Source of the DNA: Paenibacillus dendritiformis | Lineage (GTDB): Bacteria > Bacillota > Bacilli > Paenibacillales > Paenibacillaceae | Reading direction: 5' to 3' | NCBI RefSeq assembly: GCF_015845845.1 | Contig: NZ_LDIG01000153.1 | Coordinates: 23,681 to 87,680 of the forward strand | DNA length: 64,000 bases | Shown here: positions 17,835-27,990 of the stretch, piece by piece | Position numbering within the stretch: position 1 is the stretch's first letter | Layout: every line of letters begins with the position of its first letter | Program-made: the position numbers and the translations under genes | The notes under the pieces: generated by a model | Database searches by the model: none | Told to the model about the DNA's origin: nothing | The model's input: only the letters and a program-made list of their open reading frames with translations

Positions 17835-20009
17835 ATGCCGGGAGCGATCGTGCAGCTCGTCCTGTTTTTGGCCGTCACGGGACTCGGCGTCTACGCGTTC
17901 GCCAGAGCGGTCATTCACCGGTATATGTATGTGAAGCTGGGACAGCCCGTGGAATGGGGCGGGCGCGCGAAGCGCAATTTGCGCGACTTTGCGGTTCAAG
18001 TGTTCGGTCAGACGAAGCTGCTCAAGGACAAGAAGAGCGGTCTGATGCACATTGTCATTTTTTATGGGTTCATCATTTTGCAAGTCGGTGCGCTGGATAT
18101 TATCTATAAAGGATTGTCCGGCCGCCCGCTTCCGATTCCCGGCTATGAGGCCTTCGTGCTGCTGCAGGAAGTGACGGTGGCGCTGGTGCTCGTCGCCATG
18201 GGGTATGCCGCTTACCGCCGGTACGGCGAGAAGCTGGGGCGGTTGAAGCGCGGATGGAAGCCGTCCATCGTCGTCTTCTTCATTTTCTCGCTGATGCTGT
18301 CGGTGTTGCTGACGATGGCCTTCGAGCGTCTTGTCGAAGGGAAGGGCTTCTCGGCCTGCGCGCCGATTGCTTCTCTCATCGCGATGCCGCTTCAGGGCAT
18401 GTCCCAGACCGCCGCAGAAGTGCTGTACATGGCATGCTGGTGGGCGCATCTGCTTATATTGCTCGCATTTCTCGTTTATGTGCCGCAGAGCAAGCATTTT
18501 CATCTGTTATCGGCTCCGGTCAATCTGCTGCTGCGCCGCACCGAGCCTGTCGGCCGCTTGCGGAAGCTCGATCTGGAGGATGAAGAAGCGGAATCATTCG
18601 GCGCCGGCAAAGTGGAGGATTTCACCCAAAAGCAGTTGCTCGATTTGTACGCTTGTGTCGAATGCGGGCGCTGCACCAACGTTTGTCCGGCTGCGGGCAC
18701 GGGCAAATGGCTGTCGCCCATGCACATGATCGTCAAGCTGCGCGATCATTTGACAGAGAAGGGAGCGGCCGTCACCTCGCGTTCGCCCTGGATTCCGTCC
18801 TTCGTCTTCTCATCGAACGGCACGCACGGCATGCGGGCGGACGGATTGGATCTGGGCGATTGGCAGGGGGAGGGCGTGACCGACATCGGACCGACGATGC
18901 GGGCGCAAACCGCGGCATGGCAGACGGCGGCAGATCGCGCTCCGGGCGAACTGGAGCTGATCGGCGACATCATGTCGGAAGCCGAGATCTGGGCCTGCAC
19001 GACGTGCCGCAACTGCGAAGACCAATGCCCTGTCGGCAACGAGCACGTCGACAAAATCGTCGATATGCGCCGCTATCTCGTGCTGACGCAGGGAAGCATG
19101 CCGCATGATGGACAGCGGGCGCTGCAAAATATCGAGCGCCAGGGCAATCCTTGGGGCATCAGCCGCAGCGACCGGGCCAAATGGGTGCGCGAGGTCGATC
19201 CCGAAGGCGTGCTGCATGTGCCGACCGTGAAGGAGAACCCGGAATTCGACATTCTGTTGTTCGTAGGCTCGATGGGCTCGTACGACAACCGCAGCCGCAA
19301 GGTGACGCGCTCGCTCGTGCGGCTGATGAACGAGGCCGGCGTGAACTTCGCCATCCTCGGCAACGAGGAGAAGAACTCGGGCGATACCCCGCGGCGGATG
19401 GGCAATGAATTTTTGTTCCAGCAGCTGTGCGAGGAGAATATCGCCACATTCCGGAAGTACAACGTGCGCAAGATCGTTACAGCCTGTCCGCACACCTACA
19501 ACACGTTAAAAAATGAATATCCCGAATTCGGCCTGGAAGCCGAAGTTCTGCATCATAGCGAACTGCTTGACGAGCTGGTTCGCACCGGGAAGCTGGTTCC
19601 GCGCCATAAGGTGGAGGAACGCATTACGTATCACGATTCTTGCTATCTGGGGCGTTACAACGGCGTCTACGAACAGCCGCGCAACGTATTGCGTGCCATC
19701 CGGGGAGTCACGCTGCTGGAGATGGAGCGCAGCCGCGAGAACGGCATGTGCTGCGGGGCCGGCGGCGGCATGATGTGGATGGAGGAGACGGCGGGCAAGC
19801 GCGTCAACCTGGCCCGCACGGAGCAGGCGCTGGCCGCGAAGCCGACCGTCATTTCCTCGGCTTGCCCGTACTGCCTGACGATGATGGAAGACGGCACGAA
19901 GCTGCTGGAGGCGGAAGAAGCGGTGCAGACGCGCGACATTGCCGAAATTTTGGAGCTGGCCGTGTTCGGTTCCGTGAAATCGGACGACAGGCAGCCAGTT
20001 TCCGTGTAA
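17835..20009 (+). CDS. fadF: Membrane Fe-S oxidoreductase for ETF (FadF-type)
   Basis: A 724-residue protein with about six N-terminal membrane helices (residues about 1-225), two cysteine clusters for 4Fe-4S (CVECGRCTNVCP and CTTCRNCEDQCP), and two CCG-type domains (CPHTYNTLKNEYP; HDSCYLGRYNGVYEQPRNVL; CCGAGGGMMWM). This is the layout of FadF-like proteins that pass electrons from ETF to menaquinone. The start is uncertain: ATG 17835 after AAAGGAG (17819-17825) fits family length, but ATG 17766 also has a strong GGAGGAG at 17752-17758. The FadR operator upstream and etfAB next door support the role. Confidence 0.88.
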   Translation: MPGAIVQLVLFLAVTGLGVYAFARAVIHRYMYVKLGQPVEWGGRAKRNLRDFAVQVFGQTKLLKDKKSGLMHIVIFYGFIILQVGALDIIYKGLSGRPLPIPGYEAFVLLQEVTVALVLVAMGYAAYRRYGEKLGRLKRGWKPSIVVFFIFSLMLSVLLTMAFERLVEGKGFSACAPIASLIAMPLQGMSQTAAEVLYMACWWAHLLILLAFLVYVPQSKHFHLLSAPVNLLLRRTEPVGRLRKLDLEDEEAESFGAGKVEDFTQKQLLDLYACVECGRCTNVCPAAGTGKWLSPMHMIVKLRDHLTEKGAAVTSRSPWIPSFVFSSNGTHGMRADGLDLGDWQGEGVTDIGPTMRAQTAAWQTAADRAPGELELIGDIMSEAEIWACTTCRNCEDQCPVGNEHVDKIVDMRRYLVLTQGSMPHDGQRALQNIERQGNPWGISRSDRAKWVREVDPEGVLHVPTVKENPEFDILLFVGSMGSYDNRSRKVTRSLVRLMNEAGVNFAILGNEEKNSGDTPRRMGNEFLFQQLCEENIATFRKYNVRKIVTACPHTYNTLKNEYPEFGLEAEVLHHSELLDELVRTGKLVPRHKVEERITYHDSCYLGRYNGVYEQPRNVLRAIRGVTLLEMERSRENGMCCGAGGGMMWMEETAGKRVNLARTEQALAAKPTVISSACPYCLTMMEDGTKLLEAEEAVQTRDIAEILELAVFGSVKSDDRQPVSV

Positions 20010-20285
20010 AGGGATAACGCCAAGCATTTTTTACCCTAGTAAGTCATGAGTAAGCCAGCAAACAACCTCTTCTTATGTAATCGCAAAAAAACAACCTCCA
20101 AGATGCAACACCGCAATGATTATCGCCAACCAAGACCTACCCAATATAACCATTCATCTATGCGTCAACATCAAGCATACCCAAGTACCTGCTCAGCAGG
20201 GGCATCCAGAGCAAGCCAACCGCATATATAACGTTGTTCTCATCATGTGAAAAACAGACCATTTCAATTTGGGAGGGACTCGCAT
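20010..20285. other. Intergenic region before fadN
   Basis: A 276-bp gap that is relatively AT-rich. No FadR palindrome and no terminator with a T-run was seen. It ends in the GGGAGGG ribosome site of fadN. A promoter may lie here but none stands out. Confidence 0.4.
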
Positions 20286-22682
20286 ATGGTTCAACCGATT
20301 CAACGCGCCGCCGTCATCGGCTCCGGCGTCATGGGCGCGGCCATCGCCGCCCACTTGGCAGGAGCGGGCATACACTGTCTCTTGCTTGATCTCGTGCCGG
20401 CCCGGCTCACCGAAGCAGAGGCGAAGAAGGGACTCACGCTTGAGCATCCCGCCGTGCGCAACCGCCTGGCCGTTGACGCCATCGCGCGCTTGAAGAAAAC
20501 GAAGCCGGCGCCGCTGTACAGCGAGGCATTCGCGGCACGGATTACGCCGGGCAATCTGGAGGACGACCTGCCGAACCTGGCCGGCGTCGATTGGATTATC
20601 GAGGTCGTCGTCGAACGGCTCGATGTCAAACGAGAGCTGCTCGGACGCATCGAAAAAGTATGGAAGCCGGGCACCATCGTGTCGTCCAACACCTCGGGCA
20701 TATCCATCAATGAGATGGTTTCCTCCTGCGGCGCGGAATTCAAGCGGCATTTCTTAGGCACTCATTTCTTCAATCCGCCGCGTTATATGAAGCTGCTTGA
20801 GATTATTCCGGGAGAGACGACCGATCCGGAGATCGTGTCCTACATGCACGGGTTCTGCGAGCGCCGGCTGGGCAAAGGCGTCGTCGTGGCCAAAGACACG
20901 CCGAACTTCATTGCGAACCGCATCGGCACGTACGGCCTGCTCGTGACGCTGCGCAACATGATGGAACTCGGCTACACGGTAGAAGAAGTCGATGCCGTCA
21001 CCGGGCCGGCCTTGGGGCGGCCGAAGAGCGCCACCTTCCGCACCCTCGATCTGGTCGGGCTCGACACGTTCGTTCATGTGGCGGCCAATGTGCATGGACA
21101 GACGGCGGCGACGGCGGAGAAGGACGTGTTCAGCGCTCCTGACGTGCTGGGCCGCATGGTGGACCGGGGCTGGATTGGCGAGAAGCAGGGCCAAGGCTTC
21201 TATAAGAAAGTGAAGACGGAATCCGGCACGCAAATCCAGGCGCTCCGCTTCGACACGATGGAATACGAGCCGGTGCGCAAAGTCTCTTCCGCTTCGCTCG
21301 AAGCGGTCAAGGCCGTCAAGGGAGCCGGCCATAAAATCAAGGCCCTGCTCGGCACGAAGGATCGTTATTCCGAGCTGGCCTGGAATACGCTCAAGCCGGT
21401 GCTGCTCTATTCGGCGCACAAGCTGGGCGAAATCGCCGATTCGATCGCCGACATCGACAACGCGATGAAATGGGGCTTCAATTGGGAGCTCGGCCCGTTC
21501 GAGGTATGGGACGCGATTGGCCTGGTCAAGGCAGCCGAGCGGATGGAGGCCGAGGGCGACGTGCTGCCGGAATGGGTCCGCGCCTGGATTGACGCCGGGC
21601 ATACCAGCTTCTACGAGCAGCGGAACGACCAGCGATTCTACGCCCATGGCGGGGCGTGGAGCGAGCTGGAGACGCCCGCGGAGCATATTTCGCTGCGGCG
21701 GCTCAAGCAGCAGAACAAGGTCGTGCTGTCCAACCCGGGCGCGAGCTTGATCGATATCGGCGACGGGGTCGCATGCCTGGAATTCCATTCGCCGAACAAC
21801 GCCATCGGAGCGGACATCCTGACGATGATTCAGCAGAGCGTGGAAGAAGTGCGCCGGAACTACCGCGGGCTCGTCATCGCGAATGAGGGGCGCCACTTCT
21901 GCGTCGGCGCGAATGTGATGCTGCTTCTCATGGAGGCCCAGGAAGAGGAATGGGATGAGATTGATCTCATCATCCGCCAGTTCCAGAATACGATGCTGAC
22001 GCTGAAAAGGCTGGAAAAGCCGGTCGTGGCGGCGCCGCATCAGATGACGCTCGGCGGAGGCGTGGAAGCGTGCCTGCCGGCCGACAAAATCATATTCTCG
22101 GCGGAGACGTACTTCGGTCTCGTCGAGACGGGGGTCGGCCTCATTCCGGCGGGCGGAGGCTGCAAGGAGATGGCGCTGCGCTCCAGCCGGATGGCGGGCA
22201 GCACGGACGCGGACCTGCAGGCGTTCGTGAACAGCTATTTCGAGACGATCGCGATGGCGAAGGTCTCGACCAGCGGCCACGACACGAAGCGGCTCGGGTA
22301 TATGGGACCGCGCGATTCGGTCATCATCAATCCAGACCGCCGCGTCTATGAGGCGAAGATGGCGGTGCTGGAAATGGATCGCGCCGGATACGAGCCGATG
22401 GAAGAGGAGCGCATCCGCGTCGTCGGCGAACCGGGCAAGGCGGTGATGCAGCTTGGCGCCTATACGATGCAGCTTGGCAACTACATTTCGGATCATGATC
22501 GGCTGATCGCCAACAAGCTGGCCCATGTGCTGGCAGGGGGCAATGTGCCGGCGAACAGCCTGGTCAGCGAGCAGTACATGCTCGATCTGGAGCGCGAAGC
22601 CTTCCTGAGCCTGTGCGGCGAGCCGAAGACGCAGGCGCGCATGCAGCATATGCTCGCCAAGGGCAAGCCGCTGCGCAATTAA
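20286..22682 (+). CDS. fadN: 3-hydroxyacyl-CoA dehydrogenase / enoyl-CoA hydratase
   Basis: A 798-residue bifunctional-type enzyme, close to Bacillus FadN (789). The N-terminal NAD-binding site is AAVIGSGVMGAAIAAHLAGAG (residues 8-28, read as two halves), the dehydrogenase part continues with FLGTHFFNPPRYMKLLEI, and the C-terminal half contains an enoyl-CoA hydratase-like domain with GRHFCVGAN and the glycine-rich LGGGVEACL. It performs the middle steps of beta-oxidation. ATG 20286 follows GGGAGGG; the GTG at 20247 precedes that site. It is the first gene of fadN-fadA-fadE. Confidence 0.95.
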   Translation: MVQPIQRAAVIGSGVMGAAIAAHLAGAGIHCLLLDLVPARLTEAEAKKGLTLEHPAVRNRLAVDAIARLKKTKPAPLYSEAFAARITPGNLEDDLPNLAGVDWIIEVVVERLDVKRELLGRIEKVWKPGTIVSSNTSGISINEMVSSCGAEFKRHFLGTHFFNPPRYMKLLEIIPGETTDPEIVSYMHGFCERRLGKGVVVAKDTPNFIANRIGTYGLLVTLRNMMELGYTVEEVDAVTGPALGRPKSATFRTLDLVGLDTFVHVAANVHGQTAATAEKDVFSAPDVLGRMVDRGWIGEKQGQGFYKKVKTESGTQIQALRFDTMEYEPVRKVSSASLEAVKAVKGAGHKIKALLGTKDRYSELAWNTLKPVLLYSAHKLGEIADSIADIDNAMKWGFNWELGPFEVWDAIGLVKAAERMEAEGDVLPEWVRAWIDAGHTSFYEQRNDQRFYAHGGAWSELETPAEHISLRRLKQQNKVVLSNPGASLIDIGDGVACLEFHSPNNAIGADILTMIQQSVEEVRRNYRGLVIANEGRHFCVGANVMLLLMEAQEEEWDEIDLIIRQFQNTMLTLKRLEKPVVAAPHQMTLGGGVEACLPADKIIFSAETYFGLVETGVGLIPAGGGCKEMALRSSRMAGSTDADLQAFVNSYFETIAMAKVSTSGHDTKRLGYMGPRDSVIINPDRRVYEAKMAVLEMDRAGYEPMEEERIRVVGEPGKAVMQLGAYTMQLGNYISDHDRLIANKLAHVLAGGNVPANSLVSEQYMLDLEREAFLSLCGEPKTQARMQHMLAKGKPLRN

Positions 22683-22717
22683 TGTCCTTCCACACTATGA
22701 AATGAGGGGAGATCGCA

Positions 22718-23899
22718 ATGAAAGAGGCAGTCATTGTATCGATGGCGCGCACGCCGGTCGGCAGAGCCAAGAAGGGGAGCCTCGCGCAGACGCGCGCCGA
22801 GGACCTGGGCCGCATCGTATTGGAGGAGGCTGTCCGGCGCGCGCCGGGCTTGAACAAGTCGGACGTCGAGGACGTCATCCTCGGCTGCGCCATGCCGGAG
22901 GGCGAGCAAGGATTGAATATGGCGCGCATCATCTCGCTGTATGCCGGCTATCCGGATACGGTGCCGGCCGTGACGATTAACCGGTTCTGCGCCTCGGGGC
23001 TGCAGTCGATCGCGTTCGCGGCGGAGCGAATTATGGCAGGGGGCGCGGAGACAATCGTGGCTGGCGGCGTGGAAAGCATGAGCGCGGTCCCGATGACCGG
23101 GTTCAAGCTGGCTCCGCACCCGAAGCTGGTGTCCGATATGCCGGAGGTCTACATGGGCATGGGCTACACGGCGGAAAATGTGGCGAAGCGGTTCGGCATC
23201 AGCCGCGAAGAGCAGGATCGATTTGCGGCGAACAGCCACCGCAAAGCGGCGGCCGCCATCGCCGCAGGGAAATTCCGCGACGAGATCGTGCCTGTCGCCA
23301 CGGTGCAGAAAGGGGTCGGCAGCGACGGGCGTCCGTGGGAGAAGGAGATCTCGTTCGACATGGATGAATGCGTACGCCCGGATACCACGGAGGAGGTGCT
23401 CGCCAAGCTGAAGCCCGCCTTCGCTCTGGGAGGCAGCGTCACGGCAGGCAACAGCTCGCCGATGAACGACGGGGCGGCGGCCTGCGTGCTGATGAGCGCC
23501 GAGCGCGCGCAGGAGCTAGGGCTGAAGCCGCTCGCGGCCTTCCGCGGCTTCGCGCTGGCCGGCGTGGCGCCCGACATTATGGGCGTCGGCCCTGTCGAAG
23601 CGATCCCGAAGGCGCTGCGCAAGGCGGGGATCACGCTTGATCAGGTCGATCTGATCGAGCTGAATGAAGCGTTTGCCTCGCAATGCCTGCAGATTATCCG
23701 CCAACTGGAGCTGGATGAGAGCAAGGTCAATGTGAACGGCGGCGCGATTGCGCTCGGCCATCCGCTCGGCTGCACGGGCTCGAAGCTGACGGCGACGCTG
23801 GTCCATGAGCTGCGCCGCCGGGGCGGCGGCTACGGCGTCGTCTCGATGTGCATCGGCGGCGGGATGGGGGCCGCCGGCGTGTTCGAAGTATTTGCCTAA
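22718..23899 (+). CDS. fadA: Acetyl-CoA C-acyltransferase (3-ketoacyl-CoA thiolase)
   Basis: A 393-residue thiolase that releases acetyl-CoA at the end of each beta-oxidation round. The nucleophilic cysteine is in [15 protein letters not shown] (residues about 87-101), the histidine region is [18 protein letters not shown], and the C-terminal Cys is in [10 protein letters not shown]. The order fadN-fadA-fadE equals that of Bacillus subtilis. The gap to fadN is only 35 bp with a GAGGGGAGA ribosome site. Confidence 0.96.
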   Translation: MKEAVIVSMARTPVGRAKKGSLAQTRAEDLGRIVLEEAVRRAPGLNKSDVEDVILGCAMPEGEQGLNMARIISLYAGYPDTVPAVTINRFCASGLQSIAFAAERIMAGGAETIVAGGVESMSAVPMTGFKLAPHPKLVSDMPEVYMGMGYTAENVAKRFGISREEQDRFAANSHRKAAAAIAAGKFRDEIVPVATVQKGVGSDGRPWEKEISFDMDECVRPDTTEEVLAKLKPAFALGGSVTAGNSSPMNDGAAACVLMSAERAQELGLKPLAAFRGFALAGVAPDIMGVGPVEAIPKALRKAGITLDQVDLIELNEAFASQCLQIIRQLELDESKVNVNGGAIALGHPLGCTGSKLTATLVHELRRRGGGYGVVSMCIGGGMGAAGVFEVFA

Positions 23900-23929
23900 T
23901 CACAACTTTAAAATGAAAGGAAGATCTCG

Positions 23930-25714
23930 ATGACTGTGTTGGATCAGAAAGTCAAAGGCGGCAGCTTTGTTATTGATGATATCGCGCCGGATGCGATCGT
24001 CACGCCGGAAGATTTCACCGAAGAGCAGCGCATGATGATGGATACGACTCGCGATTATGTGGAAGGCGAGGTGCTGCCGAACGACGAGGCGATCGAGAAG
24101 CTGAACTATGACCTGACGGTGAAGCTGATGCGCAAGGCCGGCGAGCTCGGCCTGCTCGGCGCCGACATTCCGGAAGAATACGGCGGCTTGGGGCTCGACA
24201 AGGTCAGCTCCACGCTGATCGGCGAGACGCTGACGAAGGCGTCCGCCTTCGCGCTCTCCATCGGCGCGCATGTCGGCATCGGCACGCTGCCGATCGTGTT
24301 CTTCGGCACGCCGGAGCAGAAGAGCAAATATTTGCCTGACCTCGCGACAGGGGCCAAAGTCGCCGCTTATTGCCTCACCGAACCGTCATCCGGCTCGGAT
24401 GCGCTGAGCGCCAAGACGACGGCGAAGCTGTCGGAGGACGGCAGCCACTATGTGCTCAATGGCTCCAAAATCTTCATCACGAACGCAGGCTTTGCCGATA
24501 TTTTCATCGTGTATGCGAAGGTGGACGGCAAGGACTTCACCGCCTTTATCGTGGAAAAAGGCATGGAGGGCTTTACGATTGGACCGGAAGAGAAGAAGAT
24601 GGGGATCAAAGGCTCTTCCACTTGCCCGCTCTTTTTCGAGGATGTCAAGGTTCCGGTGGAGAACGTGCTCGGCGAGATCGGCCGCGGACACGTGATTGCG
24701 TTCAATATTTTGAACATCGGCCGCTTCAAGCTGGGCGCGGGTTGTCTCGGGGCGTCGAAGGAGGCGATCGAGCTGAGCGTGAAATACGCGAGCGAGCGCA
24801 AGCAGTTCGGCAAGGCGCTTACTTCCTTCCCGCTTATCGGCCAGAAGCTGGCGGATATGAACATCGCCACCTATGTGACGGAATCGATGGTGTACCGGAC
24901 ATCCGGGCTGGTGGATTCTGCGCTCAAGGATATCGATTATAAACAGCCGGATTCGGGCCAACTGATGGCCAAGGCGATTGCCGAGTATGCGCTGGAATGC
25001 TCGATTAACAAAGTGTTCGCCTCCGAGGCGCTTGATTTCGTCGCGGACGAAGGCGTGCAGATCCACGGCGGCTACGGCTTCACGCAAGAATACAAAATCG
25101 AGCGCATTTACCGCGACTCGCGCATTAACCGCATTTTTGAAGGCACGAACGAGATCAATCGCCTGCTCATTCCGGGCATGCTGCTCAAAAAGGCGGCCAA
25201 AGGCGAGCTTCCGCTGATGCAAAAGGCGCAGGCGCTGCAGGCCGAGCTGATGTCGATCGTCACGATGCCGGATTCGGGCGAAGCGATGGCGCTGGAAGGA
25301 CATCTGGTCTCGATGTCGAAAAAGGTATTTCTCATGGTCGGCGGTCTGGCGGCGCAAAAATACGGAACGTCGCTTGAGCAGCATCAGGAAATCTTGAGCA
25401 ACCTCGCCGATCTGATGATCCTCGTCTATGCGATGGAGAGCGCTCTGCTGCGCACGCGCAAGCTGATGGCGAAGAGCGGCGAGGAGAAGGCGAAACTCGC
25501 CATGCAGATGACGTCCGTCTATGTGCATGAGACGCTCGCCGATATCGAGCGCATCGCCAAGAGCACGCTGGCGGCGATGGAATCCGGCGACATGCTGCGC
25601 ACCCAGCTCTCGATTCTGAAAAAACTGACGAAAAGCTCGCCGATCGATGCGATCAGCATCAAGCGCGATATCGCGGCACGTGTCATTCAAGCGGAAAAAT
25701 ACGCGGTCTCGTAA
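23930..25714 (+). CDS. fadE: Acyl-CoA dehydrogenase
   Basis: A 594-residue FAD enzyme, the same length as Bacillus subtilis FadE. It makes the trans-2 double bond in acyl-CoA and passes electrons to ETF. Family signatures are AYCLTEPSSGSDALSAKT, ILNIGRFKLGAGCLG, YASERKQFGKAL, and the C-terminal QIHGGYGFTQEYKIERIYRD with GTNEINRLLI. About 150 extra C-terminal residues form a helical extension typical of the FadE type. It is 30 bp after fadA. Confidence 0.96.
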   Translation: MTVLDQKVKGGSFVIDDIAPDAIVTPEDFTEEQRMMMDTTRDYVEGEVLPNDEAIEKLNYDLTVKLMRKAGELGLLGADIPEEYGGLGLDKVSSTLIGETLTKASAFALSIGAHVGIGTLPIVFFGTPEQKSKYLPDLATGAKVAAYCLTEPSSGSDALSAKTTAKLSEDGSHYVLNGSKIFITNAGFADIFIVYAKVDGKDFTAFIVEKGMEGFTIGPEEKKMGIKGSSTCPLFFEDVKVPVENVLGEIGRGHVIAFNILNIGRFKLGAGCLGASKEAIELSVKYASERKQFGKALTSFPLIGQKLADMNIATYVTESMVYRTSGLVDSALKDIDYKQPDSGQLMAKAIAEYALECSINKVFASEALDFVADEGVQIHGGYGFTQEYKIERIYRDSRINRIFEGTNEINRLLIPGMLLKKAAKGELPLMQKAQALQAELMSIVTMPDSGEAMALEGHLVSMSKKVFLMVGGLAAQKYGTSLEQHQEILSNLADLMILVYAMESALLRTRKLMAKSGEEKAKLAMQMTSVYVHETLADIERIAKSTLAAMESGDMLRTQLSILKKLTKSSPIDAISIKRDIAARVIQAEKYAVS

Positions 25715-25753
25715 TACGCGGGGGCACTCTCCGCGAGGAAGGGATGGTTAGGT

Positions 25754-27433
25754 ATGCCATTGGAGAAGCCATGGCTCCGTCATTACCCGCAGGAAATTGA
25801 CCCGACGTATCAGTACCCGCGACATAACGTCGCTCAATTTTTAATCGATGCGGCGCGGGATTGTCCCAATCGTCCCGCGCTCGAATTCATGGGTAAGCAG
25901 CTGCGGTACGAGCGGCTGCTTGAGGAGAGCTGCCGCTTCGCCAATGCGCTTGCGCGCCTTGGCGTCGGCCGCGGGGAGCGGGTGGCGATTATGCTGCCCA
26001 ACTGCCCGCAGACCGTCATCGCCTATTACGGCACGCTGATGGCCGGCTGCATTGCCGTGCTCACCAATCCGCTCTACAAGGAGCGCGAGGTGGAGCTGCA
26101 GCTGGCCGATTCCGGCGCCGCGGCGATCGTGACGCTTGACGCCCTTTATCCGCGGGTGCGTGCCGTAATGGCGCGTACCCGGCTGCGTCATGTCATCGTG
26201 ACGTCGATTAAGGATTACTTGCCGTTCCCGAAAAACATGCTCTACCCGATCAAAGCGAAACGGAGCGGCCATGCGGTGGAAGTGGAGTATGGGGAGCAGG
26301 TCCATGCCTTCGCTTCGCTGCTGAAAAGCGTACCGCCCTGGTTCACCTGCGTCGAGGTCGACCCGGAGCAAGATCTGGCGCTGCTGCAGTATACGGGAGG
26401 CACCACGAGCACGCCCAAGGGCGTGATGCTGACTCACGGCAACCTGGTTGCCAATACGATGCAATCGCGCGCCTGGTTCTATAAGGTGAAGCAGGGGGAA
26501 GAAATTTTTTTGGGAGCGCTTCCTTTTTTCCATGTGTTCGGCATGACCGTATTAATGAATCTGTGCACGCTCTGCCGGGGAATGAACGTGCTCGTGCCGA
26601 AGTTCGAGCCTGCCGAGGTGCTGCGCAGCATCCATCGGCTGCGCCCGACGGTGTTCCCGGGAGCGCCGACCATGTACATTGGGCTCATCAATCATCCCGA
26701 TCTGCACAAATATGATCTGTCTTCCATCCGCACGTGCATCAGCGGCGCCTCTTCGCTTCCGGTTGAAGTCCAGGAGCGATTCGAGGAGCTGACCGGCTGC
26801 GTGCTTATCGAAGGCTATGGCCTGACCGAAGCGTCGCCGATTACGCATGCGAATCTGTTGTGGGGCAAGCGCAAGCACGGATCCATCGGGATTCCGTTCC
26901 CGGACACCGATGCGAAGATCGTGGATGCGGAGACGGGAGAAGAGGTGGCCGAAGGCGAGGTCGGGGAACTGATCGTCCGCGGTCCGCAAGTGATGAAGGG
27001 GTACTGGAACAGGCCGGAAGAGACGATGAAGCAGCTTCGGGACGGCTGGCTGTTCACCGGCGACTTGGCGCGGCAGGACGAGGACGGATTTTTCTCCATT
27101 GTCGATCGGAAAAAAGATCTGATCATCGCCGGCGGCTTCAACATTTATCCGCGCGAGGTGGAGGAAGTGCTGTTCGAGCATCCGAGCGTGCAGGAAGCTG
27201 TCGTGGTCGGCATGCCCGATGCGTACCGCGGGGAGACGGTCAAGGCTTATATCGTGCCGCGCGCCGGAAGCGCGCTGACGGCGGAAGAGCTCAATGTCTG
27301 GTGCCGCGAGCGGCTCGCTTCCTTCAAGGTGCCGCGCCAATACGAGTTCCGCAGCGAGCTGCCGAAGACGATTGCCGGCAAGGTGCTGCGCCGCAAGCTG
27401 CTGGAGGAAGAAGAGATGCTGCTGAAGCGGTAA
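25754..27433 (+). CDS. Long-chain fatty acid-CoA ligase
   Basis: A 559-residue AMP-forming ligase that activates fatty acids for beta-oxidation. The P-loop-like motif is YTGGTTSTPKGVMLTH (residues about 214-229), with EGYGLTEASP, GWLFTGD, DRKKDLIIAGGFNIYPREVEE and the catalytic-lysine region PKTIAGKVLRRKL near the C-terminus. It resembles Bacillus LcfA/LcfB; which paralogue it equals cannot be told. It lies 39 bp after fadE and belongs to the same transcription unit. Confidence 0.93.
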   Translation: MPLEKPWLRHYPQEIDPTYQYPRHNVAQFLIDAARDCPNRPALEFMGKQLRYERLLEESCRFANALARLGVGRGERVAIMLPNCPQTVIAYYGTLMAGCIAVLTNPLYKEREVELQLADSGAAAIVTLDALYPRVRAVMARTRLRHVIVTSIKDYLPFPKNMLYPIKAKRSGHAVEVEYGEQVHAFASLLKSVPPWFTCVEVDPEQDLALLQYTGGTTSTPKGVMLTHGNLVANTMQSRAWFYKVKQGEEIFLGALPFFHVFGMTVLMNLCTLCRGMNVLVPKFEPAEVLRSIHRLRPTVFPGAPTMYIGLINHPDLHKYDLSSIRTCISGASSLPVEVQERFEELTGCVLIEGYGLTEASPITHANLLWGKRKHGSIGIPFPDTDAKIVDAETGEEVAEGEVGELIVRGPQVMKGYWNRPEETMKQLRDGWLFTGDLARQDEDGFFSIVDRKKDLIIAGGFNIYPREVEEVLFEHPSVQEAVVVGMPDAYRGETVKAYIVPRAGSALTAEELNVWCRERLASFKVPRQYEFRSELPKTIAGKVLRRKLLEEEEMLLKR

Positions 27434-27460
27434 ATGCCGGCCGGCCGCCGCAGCGGCATT
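27433..27460. other. Small stem-loop between ligase and thioesterase genes
   Basis: AATGCCG (27433-27439) pairs with CGGCATT (27454-27460). There is no T-run, so it may stabilise or process the mRNA rather than stop transcription. Confidence 0.35.
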
Positions 27461-27489
27461 GAAGGAAGGAACGGCGGAGGTGAGAAAAG

Positions 27490-27918
27490 ATGAAGCGACA
27501 ATCGGCAGCTCCCGCGTCCATCGGCGGCGTGCCGCTTGAACAGTTGTTCGAGCAAGCGCGGGGCACCTTCTGGGAATATCTCGGCTGCGAGGTGGTTACG
27601 GCCGAGCCGGGCAAGGTCGTCCTGAAGCTGGATGCCGGGCGGCATCATCTGAATGCTATCGGCATCGTGCATGGCGGCGTGCTGTCCTCCCTGCTCGACA
27701 ACGCGATGGGCTTGGCCACGATGCTGGCTCGTCCCGGGGAGAATACGGTGACATCGAATTTGAACGTTCACTTCGTTGCCCCGCTGCATGAGGGCGAACT
27801 GCGCGTCACGGCGGACATTGTGCATGAGACGCGCCGATCGATAACATGCACCGGGCAAGTATTCGGCGCAGACGGCCAGCTTGGCTCGCTTGCGACGGCG
27901 ACGTTCCGCGTCATTTGA
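27490..27918 (+). CDS. PaaI-family hot-dog thioesterase
   Basis: A 142-residue single hot-dog protein. The motif HLNAIGIVHGGVLSSLLDNAMGLA (residues about 53-76) is the PaaI/YbgC-like active-site helix with the HGG turn and Asp at DNAMG; NLNVHFVAPLHEGELRV follows. It would hydrolyse acyl- or aryl-CoA and free CoA. GGAGGTGAGAAAAG stands directly before the ATG. It closes the fad operon and is followed by a strong hairpin. Confidence 0.88.
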   Translation: MKRQSAAPASIGGVPLEQLFEQARGTFWEYLGCEVVTAEPGKVVLKLDAGRHHLNAIGIVHGGVLSSLLDNAMGLATMLARPGENTVTSNLNVHFVAPLHEGELRVTADIVHETRRSITCTGQVFGADGQLGSLATATFRVI

Positions 27919-27951
27919 CGCCGACGGCGGCCGGCAACGATGATTTGGAGA

Positions 27952-27990
27952 AACGCCCCTGGCAGCTTTGTGCCAGGGGCGTTGTTGCGA
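27952..27990 (+). terminator. Terminator after the fad operon
   Basis: A perfect 12-bp stem, AACGCCCCTGGC (27952-27963) with GCCAGGGGCGTT (27972-27983). The following GTTGTTG is only weakly T-rich. The truncated GH5 reading frame begins immediately after this hairpin, which suggests a deletion joined the two. Confidence 0.7.

Noticed and set aside
20754..22649. Long antisense open frame (631 codons) opposite fadN
   Set aside because: It mirrors codon bias of the GC-rich sense gene; it has no motif or ribosome site.
24386..25690. Antisense open frame opposite fadE
   Set aside because: Shadow of the real gene on the other strand; composition is His/Arg/Asp-rich and lacks domains.
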